DNA of 64,000 bases from Nephrocerus scutellatus (taxonomy: Eukaryota; Arthropoda; Insecta; Diptera; Pipunculidae). The number at the start of each line of letters is the position of its first letter. The stretch's first letter is position 1. Made by a program: the position numbers and the translations under genes. The stretch is taken from assembly GCA_947095585.1 (NCBI GenBank), contig OX352765.1, positions 64,791,425 to 64,855,424 of the forward strand, read 5' to 3'. Positions 10,643-24,297 of this stretch are shown here, in pieces. The notes beneath the pieces were generated by a model that was not told the DNA's origin, ran no database searches, and saw nothing but the letters and a program-made list of their open reading frames with translations.

Positions 10643-10660
10643 GTCCTGTCACGGTCGCCA
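10643..10660 (-). other. BEL-2 primer binding site (tRNA-Arg type suspected)
   Basis: On the minus strand it reads TGGCGACCGTGACAGGAC, two bases after the LTR end. From memory this resembles the tRNA-Arg-type PBS of elements such as 412 and mdg1; I could not check it. Position and TGG start are strong evidence for a PBS regardless of the tRNA. Confidence 0.7.
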
Positions 10661-10662
10661 AA

Positions 10663-11206
10663 TGTTTAGACCCAAGTTACTTTACTTGGTTAGGATCTTA
10701 GGTACATAAACCTAGATCTGATTGAGGTATGATACACTTAGTTCAAATCAAGTGTATCCAACGAATCCTAAAACGTCGAATAAAAGAGTTCTAGTTTGGT
10801 AGGTAGATTAATAACGACTTCATTTATTCATCAAAATTTTACTCAATTTATACTAAAAATTACTTACAATACAAATACGAATACAATACAAATAACATAA
10901 ACTGCTTCGTTGCATATTCCACTAAGCAGAAAACAGAACAGAAATTGCAGCGATAACAAAAGTATGTTCCCAACATACTCCATTTACCAAAGGTAAAGAT
11001 AAAGTATGTTCGCAACATACTTTCGTTACAAAAATGTGAACTTCGCTCAAGGTGCTAACGATAGCCGAAATGCAATGCTGGCAAAATCGGCAATGTGGAA
11101 AATTCATTCTTCTCACGATAGGAGAAAATGCAATGTGAGCATAATTTGGCATTATGCTGCGATTGTCGTCTGCCTGATATGAGCAACCTTGAACGAGAGT
11201 TCAACA
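10663..11206 (-). repeat. BEL-2 5' LTR (544 bp)
   Basis: In minus orientation it begins TGTTGAACTC and ends GTCTAAACA, so it has TG...CA ends, and it is followed two bases later by the PBS. The outer end at 11206 coincides with the point where the Gypsy-1 gag frame is broken, which independently supports the boundary. The other LTR is not in the window, so the length cannot be checked by alignment. Confidence 0.6.
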
Positions 11207-12117
11207 TGGTCGATAATAATAAGCTAAATTTGGGTAGAAATTTTGTTGATATGTGAAGCTTGTTGTGGTATAAGTGGTGTATGTTTTGTTGGGGGTGGTG
11301 GGAGTGGTTTTCTGAAATCTCTAGGTGTTTTCTCATATCTTTTATTTTGGTTTTCTAATTTTATGCACAAATGTAATGCTTGTGACAAATCTGTAGGCTC
11401 TCTCATTGCTAATAATTGCGGTAATTGACCGTTTAAACCATTTATGAAAGTATCTTAAGCTTTATTTCTATAGGAATCTATAAGTGCTTCTTCCGCTTCA
11501 GGAGTTTTATTGAAACATGATATTTTGTTCAAAATTAAACTGAATTGGCTGTAGACAGTTTGGTAAAATTCATGGACAGCCATTCGTCCTTGAGCGAGGT
11601 TAGACATCTGCCTGTCCAGAGTGCGGATATCTCTTTTGTCGCCATAATGAGTGGTTAAGAAATTTTTTATTGCTTCCCAATTTAAAGGGGTATTGTAAGA
11701 TTCCAAGACAGTGTTGGCATGGCCAATGATTTTATTACGGACAACGCTTAAAATGGCGAAATATTTAGAAGTACCTTTTTTACACTCATACAATTTCATA
11801 ATTCTATCGACAGATTTTCGCCAAGAGCTTAATTCGGAAGTGTTACCAGAAAATTCCCTCAGACATTTAACGACGTCAGGGGTTTTATCAAAAGAATCCA
11901 AGTTACTGGTATCAAGTATCTTTTCGTCAGTTAAAATATTGGGAGAATGGTGGACAATAGAATTAACGATTTCGGTGCATTGTTCTTTAATGCTTCTTTG
12001 TATTATGTTTCTTATGACTGTTTCTAATTTTGGGGATATTTCGGGAGCTTGGTGATCGTTTTGAGGAGGAGGAACGATAAGGACTGCAGGTCTTACTAGA
12101 TTTTGTGGATTTGACAT
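11207..12117 (-). pseudogene. Gypsy-1 gag, truncated, one stop
   Basis: The minus-strand frame starts MSNPQNLVRPAV at 12117 and contains the retrotransposon gag block FSGNTSELSSWRKSVDRIMKL and LTTHYGDKRDIRTLDRQM, as in gag proteins of the 17.6/297 side of Gypsy. An in-frame TAA at 11455-11457 interrupts it; the same frame then continues through MREPTDLSQALHLC to a proline-rich tail and stops near 11224. BEL-2 cuts it at 11206. It encodes particle protein for a retrotransposon; no intact pol of this copy lies nearby, so the rest must be left of BEL-2 or lost. Confidence 0.75.
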
Positions 12118-12440
12118 TATGAAACGTGATTTATAATTTGAAAAATGATGTAATATTTTTATTTTTTATAAAATTGCTTAAATTTTTGTTAAAAAGATGT
12201 AATTTTTATTAAAAAAAAATTGAAAAATTATGTAATATTTTTATTTTTTAAAAAATTGCTTAAATTTTTATTAAAAAGATATAACTTTTATTTAAAAAAG
12301 TTTTTATGTAATATTTTTATTTTTTATAAAATTGCTTAATATTTTGTTAAAAAGATGTAACTTTTATTAAATAAAAATTTGAAAAATTATGTAACATTTT
12401 TATTTTTTATAAAATTGCTTAAATTTTTATTTTTGGTTTT
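12118..12440. repeat. AT-rich tandem repeat, about 80-bp units
   Basis: Four copies of a unit starting TGTAA(T/C)ATTTTTATTTTTTA begin at 12149, 12231, 12307 and 12390. Spacing is 82, 76 and 83 bp. The tract lies in the leader of Gypsy-1, just upstream of gag on the minus strand. Confidence 0.85.
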
Positions 12441-13001
12441 TTTGTTTGGTTGTTTTTTTTTCGATTTTTTTTATTTGTTATCTTTATTTCACTTCAAAAT
12501 AATGTATAGAAAGGTATAGCAACATTCTGATGAGTTTTTTTGATTGCTGATATTGTTGAAACAAATGAAAATAAAATGAGTAACGAAGACTGGGTTTGCA
12601 AGTTCACGAAACACCTGAGAAATATGCTTTTCAGAATAAAAGCAAGCTGCTTCTTTTTTTATGCTTCGTAGGCAGAATTGCACTTGCACGTTTAAAAAGC
12701 GAAGTACACTGATAAATGCCAAAAAGTATAATGGTATTGTATTTGTAGAATATTATTATAGCATATGTAACATGTAAATCACAGTTCTTAAGCTTTAAGC
12801 ATATATTATAAAAATTTTAAAATTTTTCTAAATTATCCGTGCCGATTGCGGGAATTTTGTCCTTTTTGCTAAATAGCTACTAAGGATTCACTACGACGAT
12901 ACTTTTCCGCACGGTTGCCTGCAGGCGGACTCTACAGGCTTTTCTTTGGATTCGCGACGCACACTTTTTCGGTTAAAAAAAATTTTCGAGCACCGTTTGT
13001 T
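12441..13001. other. Gypsy-1 leader, no gene seen
   Basis: AT-rich sequence between the PBS and the tandem repeat. An open frame at 12489-12722 (-) has no recognisable motif and is treated as chance. Confidence 0.5.
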
Positions 13002-13012
13002 CGTTGGGTGCC
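13002..13012 (-). other. Gypsy-1 primer binding site
   Basis: The minus strand reads TGGCACCCAACG from 13012, one base different from the tRNA-Lys-type PBS seen elsewhere in this window (47651, 58364, 63670). Gag lies downstream in the correct orientation. Confidence 0.6.
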
Positions 13013-13365
13013 AATTAAAATTTCATTTAATTAAATTTCCGTTTATTTTTATTTCATTAACAAATATATTAAATTTAATAATAATATTTGATTAACAATT
13101 ATTTTAAGTTTAATAATACAATTTGCTTTAGTGAACTATGTCCTCGTTGTCTTAAATTAAGAAGAATTTCCTTTAGCGGACTATGTCCGCGTTGTTTCAA
13201 ATTCAGAAGACTACTCGCCAGCCTAAATGTAAATTTCAACCATGAAACCTCGCACATTCTGCTAATAGCGCAGAACCTGATTTTCTTGCAGAAAACAATA
13301 TCTCGCACATTCTGCTGATAGTGCAGAACGTGACTTTATTGAAATTTAGGTGCCTTGCTGAGACA
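13013..13365 (-). repeat. Gypsy-1 LTR, interrupted by an R120 element
   Basis: It starts directly outside the PBS, with minus-strand end ...AATTTTAAT as in Gypsy LTRs that lack TG/CA ends. It contains an internal pair of about 40-bp repeats (13127-13166 and 13172-13211) and two small hairpins with TTCTGC/GCAGAA stems (13257-13275 and 13311-13329). The outer end is lost where R120-type sequence begins. Confidence 0.45.
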
Positions 13366-14225
13366 CTATATTAACTTCGCGTGCACGTGGCTGGCTGGTC
13401 AGATTTTCTGAACAATTTTTAACCCACTTCCCAAAACCCGACTTTATTGAAATTTTGCACACATGTATATTACCGGTGACAATGCTTTCTATTAAAATTT
13501 CAGAAAGCTCGGGCTGCGGGATCGCATACAAATTTTCTATTTTTTTTTTTCAGATCATATCATACTATAATGACTATGTTCTGTGTGCGCTGATGAGTGA
13601 CGCGTGTAGGCAGCGCTGCTCGAATTTACGATTGGGGTGGTTTTTCAAAGTCCGATCTTATTGAAATTTTGCAGACATGTGTATTTTCGGAGACAAGACA
13701 TTCTATTAAAATTCGGGGCACATATAAAATTTTAAAAATTAACCCGATTTTCTTAAATTTTATGTATCTCCGATGTAAAAATCTTGGAGACCCGGGGCCG
13801 CATACATTTTTATTTTAACCAGATTTTCATAAAATTTTATAAACCTGTGTATCTCCGATGGACAACACTTTTTGTAAAAAAATTTTCGATTTTCTTCAAA
13901 TTTTAAACATATGTTTATCCCGATGAACAAAAGTTTTTGTAAATTTTTTGGAGCGAATGGGCCCTCAGACGCGGGGGCGGGACCATAATTTTTTTTTAAA
14001 AAAATTTGCCTGATTTACTTTATATTTTAAACATATGTGTGTATCTCCGATAGACCGAACTTTTTGCAAACATTTTTGAGTTTTTGATTTGAATTTTTTA
14101 TACATAGGTGCTCTAATATTAATTTTTTCCAAATTAGCCCGGTTCAAACTTTGCTCACATATGTATCCCCTATTAGAGAATTTACATGAGAAATTTTAAT
14201 TTTTATGGGTTGTTTTTTTTAGGAA
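13366..14225 (+). mobile_element. R120 family copy (non-autonomous repeat)
   Basis: It starts with TATATTAACTTCGCGTGC and ends with TTTTTATGGGTTGTTTTTTT, the same two ends as the 60680-61614 copy in opposite orientation. The interior repeats a roughly 100-120-bp monomer with a CGATTTTCTTCAAATTTTA block, an ACACATGTGTAT block and a GG(C/A)CC-rich block. There is no coding capacity. The ends and AT-rich insertion site would suit a Helitron-like or MITE-like element; the class is not proven. Confidence 0.7.
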
Positions 14226-14759
14226 TGCATTTTTAAGTTCTTAACTTGTACATTGTCACTGCTTGTGCGTGCGCCATGCGTATACCGTGTGTGTGTGTAA
14301 TGTGTGTTTCGTTGTCCTCATGCTGAACCCAATGACCGTGTTGTTGTTATAGTACATAGTTCTGTATTATTTAGTATATATTATTATAATTATGGTAATT
14401 TTGTATGCTTCTGCTTTGTAACTCGGTGGCAACATACTTATGTAAATATGTAATTGACACTGTGTATTGCCATGTGTGTTGCTATGTAATTGTCGGTGCA
14501 GTGCTATTGAAGCAAAGCCCGTTACAATTGTTCTTAGCCGGTGGGTGCTTACTGTAAAGTGAGTGAAAGTATTTCAAAGTATTTACTAACTATGTATTTA
14601 TATTTAACCACGTATTTCAAAGTATTTAAATATATTTTGTATGTATGTATGTTTAAAAAATTTCATTTATTTTATATTTCATGTAAAGAAAGTAATATTT
14701 ACAAAGATTTTTAACGAATCCTGGACCGCTGGGATGGTTACACTGTAGGGGGGATTTTG
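14226..14759. other. No gene seen
   Basis: AT-rich sequence with a short (GT)n tract near 14290 and several TATGTATG runs near 14640. No open frame of note. Confidence 0.6.
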
Positions 14760-14900
14760 TGGGTGTCCAAAATCGTCGTTACAATGTTTGGCACTGCACT
14801 TACTACATGCGAGAAATTTACCGCTTCTACATTTCTTAGACGCGTGTCCCACTCTAACACAACGAAAACATCGGCCACTGATTCGTAAAAGGTTTTCTTT
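14760..14900 (-). pseudogene. Hidden gag zinc-knuckle remnant
   Basis: A short minus-strand frame, overlapped by a longer meaningless one, reads GRCFRCVRVGHASKKC, a perfect CX2CX4HX4C knuckle, followed by CSKCSAKHC as a partial second knuckle. A TGA lies at its upstream edge (14901-14903) and the frame dissolves after GHP. This is the spacing of a BEL/Pao gag C-terminus. It is an isolated fragment with no protease or RT next to it. Confidence 0.6.
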
Positions 14901-15384
14901 TCAACAATTGAAGTGTTTCTATCAAAGTGCTTTGTCTTGTGTTTGTTCGATTTGTAAAACAGGCTTTTGTCGTCGATTGCATTCACTGTCACCAGACTGG
15001 AAGCCGTTGATGGGGGGATGGCTGATTTTACCTTCGCGTGAGTGTGTACGACACCGCTTTTTTCAGGCGACTCAACCTCCCGTTTGAGAAACCGGAATAT
15101 CTCACACATAAAACTCCAATCTCGACAAAACAAATAAAACGATGAGAAGTGTTCACACTTCGGCCAGCTGTAACTTTTTAGCTAATTAAAGTAAATGCCA
15201 TCTACGTCAGTGTGGTTGGTCATTTAAAATTCTGAACGAATGAACAGGATCGGGAGCTTGCACGATGAATCACTTTTAAGTGAGTGTAGAATGATATTAT
15301 CATGGTGAAAGGACGAGCGGGTCGAACGATAAATATGTTGGCAATGAAACTGACACAGGAAGACCACAGACTTAAAGGACCAAA
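14901..15384. other. No gene seen
   Basis: Probably continues the decayed retroelement around the zinc knuckle (an upstream minus-strand frame to 15133 has no clear motif). Nothing else supportable. Confidence 0.5.
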
Positions 15385-15605
15385 CAATAAAATTAAAGAA
15401 AGTCGGGTAAATTTTGTAAAATATTTGTATGGGAGCCCTTGACCCCGAGGGGCCCAAATTTTAATAGAAAGTGTTGTCATCGGAGATAAACATGTGTACA
15501 AAGTTTCAACGAAATCGGGCTTTGATAACTGGGTTAAAAATTTATCGCAAAATTCCACGACAAACAAACAAACATACGGGCACGCGAATTTGTAGAGAAT
15601 TTAAA
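15385..15605 (-). mobile_element. R120 family fragment
   Basis: Shares the terminal half of R120: GGGTAAATTTTGTAAAATAT, GTTGTCATCGGAGATAAAC, CATGTGTACAAAGTTTCAA and a final GTAGAGAATTTAAAA. One monomer plus one terminus is present. Confidence 0.7.
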
Positions 15606-16671
15606 ATTATGTGTATGTTTGTTTGTAATACGACACTAAAAAACAACAAATAAACAGTCGATTGTGCTAAAACTTTCACAAAATATGCGTCTTAACAAAA
15701 TTATGTAAACCACATTGTGCGAACCACCTCCCCGTGGTAGTGATGGAAAGGCGTGGATTCATGTGTTCGGGGTGCGGAGCGTCCGTGAAAAGCTAGTATA
15801 TATATATATATGCATATGTGTCGAAACGAATTTCACATTAGTGTTGAGTATATTGGGCCTATACACACGGCATGAACTCCACCGGGGGGAAATCGAATTC
15901 GTTGGTGAGGGAAACGATGAGCGTGGAAAATAACGGAATAAAATCTTCCCCCTATGCCGAACTGGAATATCGAAGATGAAAACATAAACACACAAATTTT
16001 CATATTTGTGGTTTTGACAGAAATACAAATTCAATGAAAAATGGTTCATATATACACATTCTCCCCCTAGCATAGTTATTCCCGTGTGTGCGTGAACCTT
16101 GAAGTGTGGAATAAAACTGGTTTTCCTCCCGGTAGAATTGGGCTCGTGTGTGGTGCCCCATTTCGATTGGCGGTTTTGCGATTATTCGCTGAGCGCAAAT
16201 GGCCGCCATCACTAATACATTCCCAAGCTGAGCGGACGCTCGTCCTATCGCACGCAATAGGATACCTATACCAGCTCGTCGTTATGTGGTGGGCCCTTGA
16301 CGAGCGGTCAGCTCGTAACGCCATTACAAACAGTTTTGATGTGCGCGCTAAAAAAGTATAAAGTGGGGATAGAAAATCTACCATGACAAACAAATATTGC
16401 TGCAAGTGGAGGAGGAAGTTTCCAAAGAAAAGGAATCTTCCCGTTGCCTTAGTGACGATGTTTCAAGGGACAGATGTTGGGCCCCGTCAGGCGTCTTTAC
16501 CCGCCCTTCTATAGGTCCCTTGATTTTGGGAATCGCTTAATAAATCGCGGATCAATTAGGTCACCCGACCGCTTAGTAAAGAAGTTCAATCGCATCTCAT
16601 CCCACCCTTTTCCGGCAATTAAAAACACAACATTACCACGCTATAAAAAAGCTTGCCAGCTTCATTCTTCA
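15606..16671. other. Unassigned, with a promoter-like site near its right end
   Basis: Overlapping open frames on both strands (up to 109 codons) have no recognisable motif. At 16639-16670 a TATAAAAAA box is followed about 22 bases later by TTCATTC, resembling an LTR core promoter. The GC content is higher than the surroundings, which may mark a separate element. Confidence 0.35.
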
Positions 16672-17705
16672 TAAAAAATTAAAAACAACCAATAAATATT
16701 AAAATTATTCGTGTAAATTCCCTAATTCGCAAAGTTTGAATAAAATCGGGTAACATTTAAAAATTTTTTTTGGGAGTCCCTCATTCTGATCACCCAAAAA
16801 TGTTTACAACAAATGTTTCCATCGGAGATACACATGTGTATAAAATTTGAAGAAAATCGTGGGTGCCCACGACCACGGGACCCCATAAACTCCAAATATT
16901 TTAAAAAAGTGTTATCCATCGGAGAAAAACATCTGTATAAAATTTGAAGAAAATCAGGAATTTTTTTTATAATATTTTTATAGGTGCCCCCCCGACCCCG
17001 GGGCCCGTTCAAAAAGTGTTGTTCATCGGAGAAACACATGTGTATAAAATTTGAAGAAAATCGGGTACTTTTTTTTATAAAATATGTATGGTTGCCTCCC
17101 CGACCCCGGACCCGATCACTACCAAATATTTACAAAAAGTGTTGTCCATCGGAGAAACACATGTGTACAAAGTCTGAAGAAAATCACGTACTTTTTTTAT
17201 AAAATTTGTAAGGGTGACCCCCGACCCGCCCGATCACTTCCAATATTTTACAAAAAGTGTTTTCCATCGGAGATACACATATGTAAAAAATTTGAAAAAA
17301 AAATTCGGGTACTTTTTTATAAAATTTCTATGAGTTCCCCTCGACCCCGGGGCCCGATCACTACCAAATTTTTACGAAAAGGGATGTCCATCGTAGATAT
17401 CATGGGTATAAAATTTGAAGAAATCGAGTACTTTTTTTATAAAATGTGTATGGGTGCCCCCGACCCCGGTGTCCGATCACTACCAAATTTTTACAAAAAG
17501 TGTTGTCCATTAAAGATACACATGCGAATAAAATTTGAAGAAAATAGGGTAATTTTTGTAAAATATTTGTATGGGAAATACACATGTGTGCAAAGTTTTA
17601 ATAAAATCCGGCTTTAGGAAGTGAGTTAAAAATTTATTACAAGATGAGGTGTGCCAGCCCGCTAGCCAGCCACGGGCACGCGAAGTTAATATAGATAATT
17701 TAAAA
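16672..17705 (-). mobile_element. R120 family copy with about seven monomers
   Basis: The block opens AAAACAACCAATAAATATTA and closes GTTAATATAGATAATTTAAA, the two family ends. Between them a monomer of about 120 bp recurs: CATCGGAGATACACATGTGT, ATAAAATTTGAAGAAAATCG, TTTTATAAAAT(T/G)TGTATGGG, and a GC-rich CCCCGACCCCGG patch. The conserved CATCGGAGA-type core appears near 16826, 16917, 17025, 17147, 17265, 17389 and 17508. The long open frame at 17084-17617 is a by-product of the repeat and is not a gene. Confidence 0.85.
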
Positions 17706-18056
17706 AATAAATCAATCACTCAAATATATGTACATATATGCATGCCATTTGTATTTATAAAAGGAAATTAATCTATCAAATATAAAATCAGCATTTATCT
17801 CAAATACAATCTATCAACTATTTATATGTATGGGTGTCATGGCACTTATTTAAAAAAAAGACAATATATTAAATATATATATTTATCAGAAAACGATCTA
17901 TCAAATGTATATGTATATGGAAAGATCCAAATCCCTATGTCGGTCACGGTACGCTATAGCAACGGTACCAGGGCGGTACAGTACGTAACTATGAATTAAA
18001 ACAAAAGGAAACAATCAAATCAACTTACTTGTTTAGGCACATCCACCGTTGCCAGC
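17706..18056 (-). repeat. Terminal repeat 1 of the duplicated composite (LTR suspected)
   Basis: AT-rich sequence matching 20937-21267 and 24298-24629: ATCTATCAA(C/T)TATTTATATG, GACAAT(A/C)TATTAAATATATA, the CACGGTACGCTATAGC patch and AAATCAACTTACTTGTTTAG. Read on the minus strand it begins TGGC(A/G)ACGGTGGATGTGCC, a plausible LTR start. Its left side is cut by the R120 copy. Confidence 0.6.
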
Positions 18057-18075
18057 GCTGTGGAACCAACGAATG

Positions 18076-18512
18076 CTAACAATAACAATCGCCGGACTCG
18101 TTCATCTCTCCTTGATTCCGGATCTGTACCATTACGTAAAAGTATTCTGGTAGACTTTCGGATGACCTCTTCTTTCTACTCTCCAGTTGTCGGTGTACTT
18201 TAATACTCGAAGTTTTCTTCCCGAACTCTCTCACTAAGTGCGCCTTCAGCTTGACCCAGTCAGTTATTCCTTTGGTGGCCTTAACAACCAACTTCGCAGC
18301 GCCCTTTAACAACCGACGTGCGTATAGGTATTTCTGGATGCCGTTCCATTCGCACGACACTGCGACGGCTTCAAACTCTCTGATCTATTTAGTATATCGA
18401 CTTCTTTCTTCTCCCGAGAACAGTTCATATTACTTACTTCTTGCGTATTCTCCTCGTCTAAAGTCTCCAGATGGCTGTCAGCCATCATTATCACTGGTGG
18501 AAGTGCGATCAA
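18076..18512 (-). pseudogene. Gypsy-type gag fragment, unit 1
   Basis: Minus-strand frames 18512-18306 and 18360-18076 overlap with a shift near 18370. The first starts MIALPPVIMMADSHLETLDE, the second has EWNGIQKYLYARRLLKGAA, DWVKLKAHLVREFG and HRQLESRKK, the core of a Ty3/Gypsy retrotransposon gag (capsid) domain. The N-terminal part may be encoded beyond the LINE, around 20215-20297. Truncated at 18076, where it joins a 35-bp plus-strand piece of Gypsy RT. Confidence 0.7.
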
Positions 18513-18599
18513 ACCTCCACGTGGTGGCCGCTGGTGATTTTCCTCCAGTACAGGTAAAGCGTAATGATCGGGCTAGTCCATTCAAAGTAAGGTTGACGC

Positions 18600-20212
<1,613 letters not shown>

Positions 20213-20936
20213 TATTCTCCAGATAAACTTCTCTTGTAGCCGCCAACACGTCTTCAACCTTAAAGACCCCTACTCCGAATGTATCGATTCGATTCACTAA
20301 ATTGGCTTTTAAATTATATCAGTACGACAATTTTTTTCCTCTTAGAATGTTTGCAGCTTCTTAACGGTGAGTTCCTGAACTCATCCATTCACTTTGTCTT
20401 GCGACAACCAGACTTTAGCCTTCGGCTTACAACTTCTTCTCTTTCTTTTCTGTACCACTTGTCTTTCTGCACCACTTATCTTGTCACTTTATCCGCCTCT
20501 TATCATTCTTAATTTCTTAACTTCTTGTCTCTTCACTTTCTTAACTTCTGATACAAACAAAATATGAAACAAAATGCAATAAAATGCAAAAAAAAAACTG
20601 AATATTATTTAACCGGACCGACTGCTGACCGACGCGTGCAAAAAGTTAACAGGAACTCCTGTTGCTGTACAACGCCACTCGCCTCGTCACATCACCATCA
20701 CAACAGCAACCAAACGCCTAGCTGACTCAGCAACTGATACCACGCATGCGCCTTGGCTATCCACGTCCACACAGCTGCAACTCTGTGTGTTGTTTATTCG
20801 TCTTAGATGGCATTACTTTGTTGCCATATAACTTCGATGGAATGTGGCGAGTCAAGGGCAGCGACTGCGATCGCGACATACTGTGTTGCTGTGTTTTTAA
20901 ACAATTTTCTCTATATTCTACATTGCATTCATCTCG
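20213..20936 (-). other. Gag N-terminus candidate and leader, unit 1
   Basis: On the minus strand, NRIDTFGVGVFKVEDVL (20297 to about 20245) reads in one frame right up to the LINE tail, as if the LINE had landed in a protein-coding frame. It may be the N-terminus of the gag that continues at 18512. The remaining 20300-20936 is pyrimidine-rich then mixed, with no gene. Confidence 0.4.
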
Positions 20937-21267
20937 AAAAACAATCTATCAATTATTTATATATGCTTTTGCATTCATAAAGAGAAATTAATCTATCAAT
21001 TATTTATATGTATGTGTGTCATGGTACTTATTTAAAAAAAAAGACAATCTATTAAATATATATGGTATCAGAAAACTATCTATCAAATATATATATGTAC
21101 ATGTATTAGGGAAGGAAAGATCAAAAATCCCTATGTCGAACACGGTACGCTATAGCGTACAGTACGTTATAATGAATTAAAACAAAAGGAAACAGTACGT
21201 AACTATGAATTAAAACAATAGGAAATCAAATCAACTTACTTGTTTAGGCACATCCACCGTTGCCAGC
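20937..21267 (-). repeat. Terminal repeat 2 of the composite
   Basis: Matches terminal repeats 1 and 3. It contains two copies of a short GAATTAAAACAA(A/T)AGGAAA block (21172-21195 and 21205-21228). Confidence 0.65.
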
Positions 21268-21286
21268 GCTGTGGAACCAACGAATG

Positions 21287-21723
21287 CTAACAATAACAAT
21301 CGCCGGATTCGTTCATCTCTCCTTGATTCCGGATCTGTACCATTACGTAAAAGTATTCTGGTAGACTTTCGGATGACCTCTTCTTTCTACTCTCCAGTTG
21401 TCGGTGTACTTCAATACTCGAAGTTTTCTTCCCGAACTCTCTCACTAAGTGCGCCTTCAGCTTGACCCAGTCAGTTATTCCTTTGGTGGCCTTAACAACC
21501 AACTTCGCAGCGCCCTTTAACAACCGACGTGCGTATAGGTATTTCTGGATGCCGTTCCATTCGCACGACACTGAGACGGCTTCAAACTATCTGATCTATT
21601 TAGTATATCGACTTCTTTCTTCTCCCGAGAACACTTCATATTACTTACTTCTTGCGTATTCTCCTCGTCTAAAGTCTCCAGATGGCTGTCAGCCATCATC
21701 ATCACTGGTGGAAGTGCGATCAA
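21287..21723 (-). pseudogene. Gypsy-type gag fragment, unit 2
   Basis: Same structure as the unit 1 fragment: minus-strand frames 21723-21517 and 21571-21287 with the same frameshift, so the shift predates the duplication. Differences are a few substitutions, for example in the MIALPPV(I/M)MM start and TSSI(K/E)VHRQ. Carries the conserved gag core EWNGIQKYLYARRLLKGAA. Confidence 0.7.
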
Positions 21724-21810
21724 ACCTCCACGTGGTGGCCGCTGGTGATTTTCCTCCAGTACAGGTAAAGCGTAATGATCGGGCTAGTCCATTCAAAGTA
21801 AGGTTGGCGC

Positions 21811-23574
<1,764 letters not shown>

Positions 23575-24297
23575 TATTCTCCAGATAAACTTCTCTTGTA
23601 GCCGCCAACACGTCTTCAACCTTAAAGACCCCTACTCCGAATGTATCGATTCGATTCACTAAATTGGCTTTTAAATTATATCAGTACGACAATTTTTTTC
23701 CTCTTAGAATGTTTGCAGCTGCTTAACGGTGAGTTCCTGAACTCATCCATTCACTTTGTCTTGCGACAACCAGACTTTAGCCTTCGGCTTACAACTTCTT
23801 CTCTTTCTTTTCTGTACCACTTGTCTTTCTGCACCACTTATCTTGTCACTTTATCCGCCTCTTATCATTCTTAATTTCTTAACTTCTTGTCTCTTCACTT
23901 TCTTAACTTCTGATACAAACAAAATATGAAACAAAATGCAATAAAATGCAAAAAAAAAACTGAATATTATTTAACCGGACCGACTGCTGACCGACGCGTG
24001 CAAAAAGTTAACAGGAACTCCTGCTGCTGTTCATCGCCACTCGCCTCGTCACATCACCATCACAACAGCAACCAAACGCCTAGCTGACTCAGCAACTGAT
24101 ACCACGCATGCGCCTTGGCTATCCACGTCCACACAGCTGCAACTCTGTGTGTTGTTTTTTCGTCTTAGATGGCATTACTTTGTTGCCATATAACTTCGAT
24201 GGAATGTGGCGAGTCAAGGGCAGCGACTGCGATCGCGACATACTGTGTTGCTGTGTTTTTAAACAGTTTTCTCTATATTCTACATTGCATTCATCTC
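23575..24297 (-). other. Gag N-terminus candidate and leader, unit 2
   Basis: Near-identical to 20213-20936, including the NRIDTFGVGVFKVEDVL frame ending at the LINE tail. Small differences occur near 24022-24036. Confidence 0.4.

Larger units (their letters stand above)
5930..11206 (-). mobile_element. BEL-2: BEL/Pao LTR retrotransposon, minus strand
   Basis: On the minus strand the order from right to left is LTR, PBS, gag, zinc knuckles, protease, RT, RNase H and integrase, cut in the integrase core by BEL-1 at 5930. It is better preserved than BEL-1: a 565-codon open frame spans protease and RT with intact catalytic motifs. The remaining integrase and the 3' LTR should lie to the left of the window. 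The right LTR end at 11206 abuts a Gypsy gag frame, so BEL-2 inserted into Gypsy-1. Confidence 0.85.

Noticed and set aside
12489..12722. 77-codon minus-strand frame in the Gypsy-1 leader
   Set aside because: No motif, and its position between PBS and gag makes it an unlikely gene.
14738..15133. 131-codon minus-strand frame
   Set aside because: The recognisable zinc knuckle in this interval is in another minus-strand frame, so this frame is a shadow.
15759..16405. Several overlapping frames of 72-109 codons on both strands
   Set aside because: No motif, no codon-level signal and mutual overlap; kept only as an unassigned stretch.
17084..17617. 177-codon plus-strand open frame
   Set aside because: It is made of R120 monomers read in frame; the peptide simply repeats every 40 residues and matches no family.
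20746..20991. 81-codon frame conserved at 24108-24353
   Set aside because: Conservation is due to the tandem duplication; no recognisable domain and it crosses into the terminal repeat.
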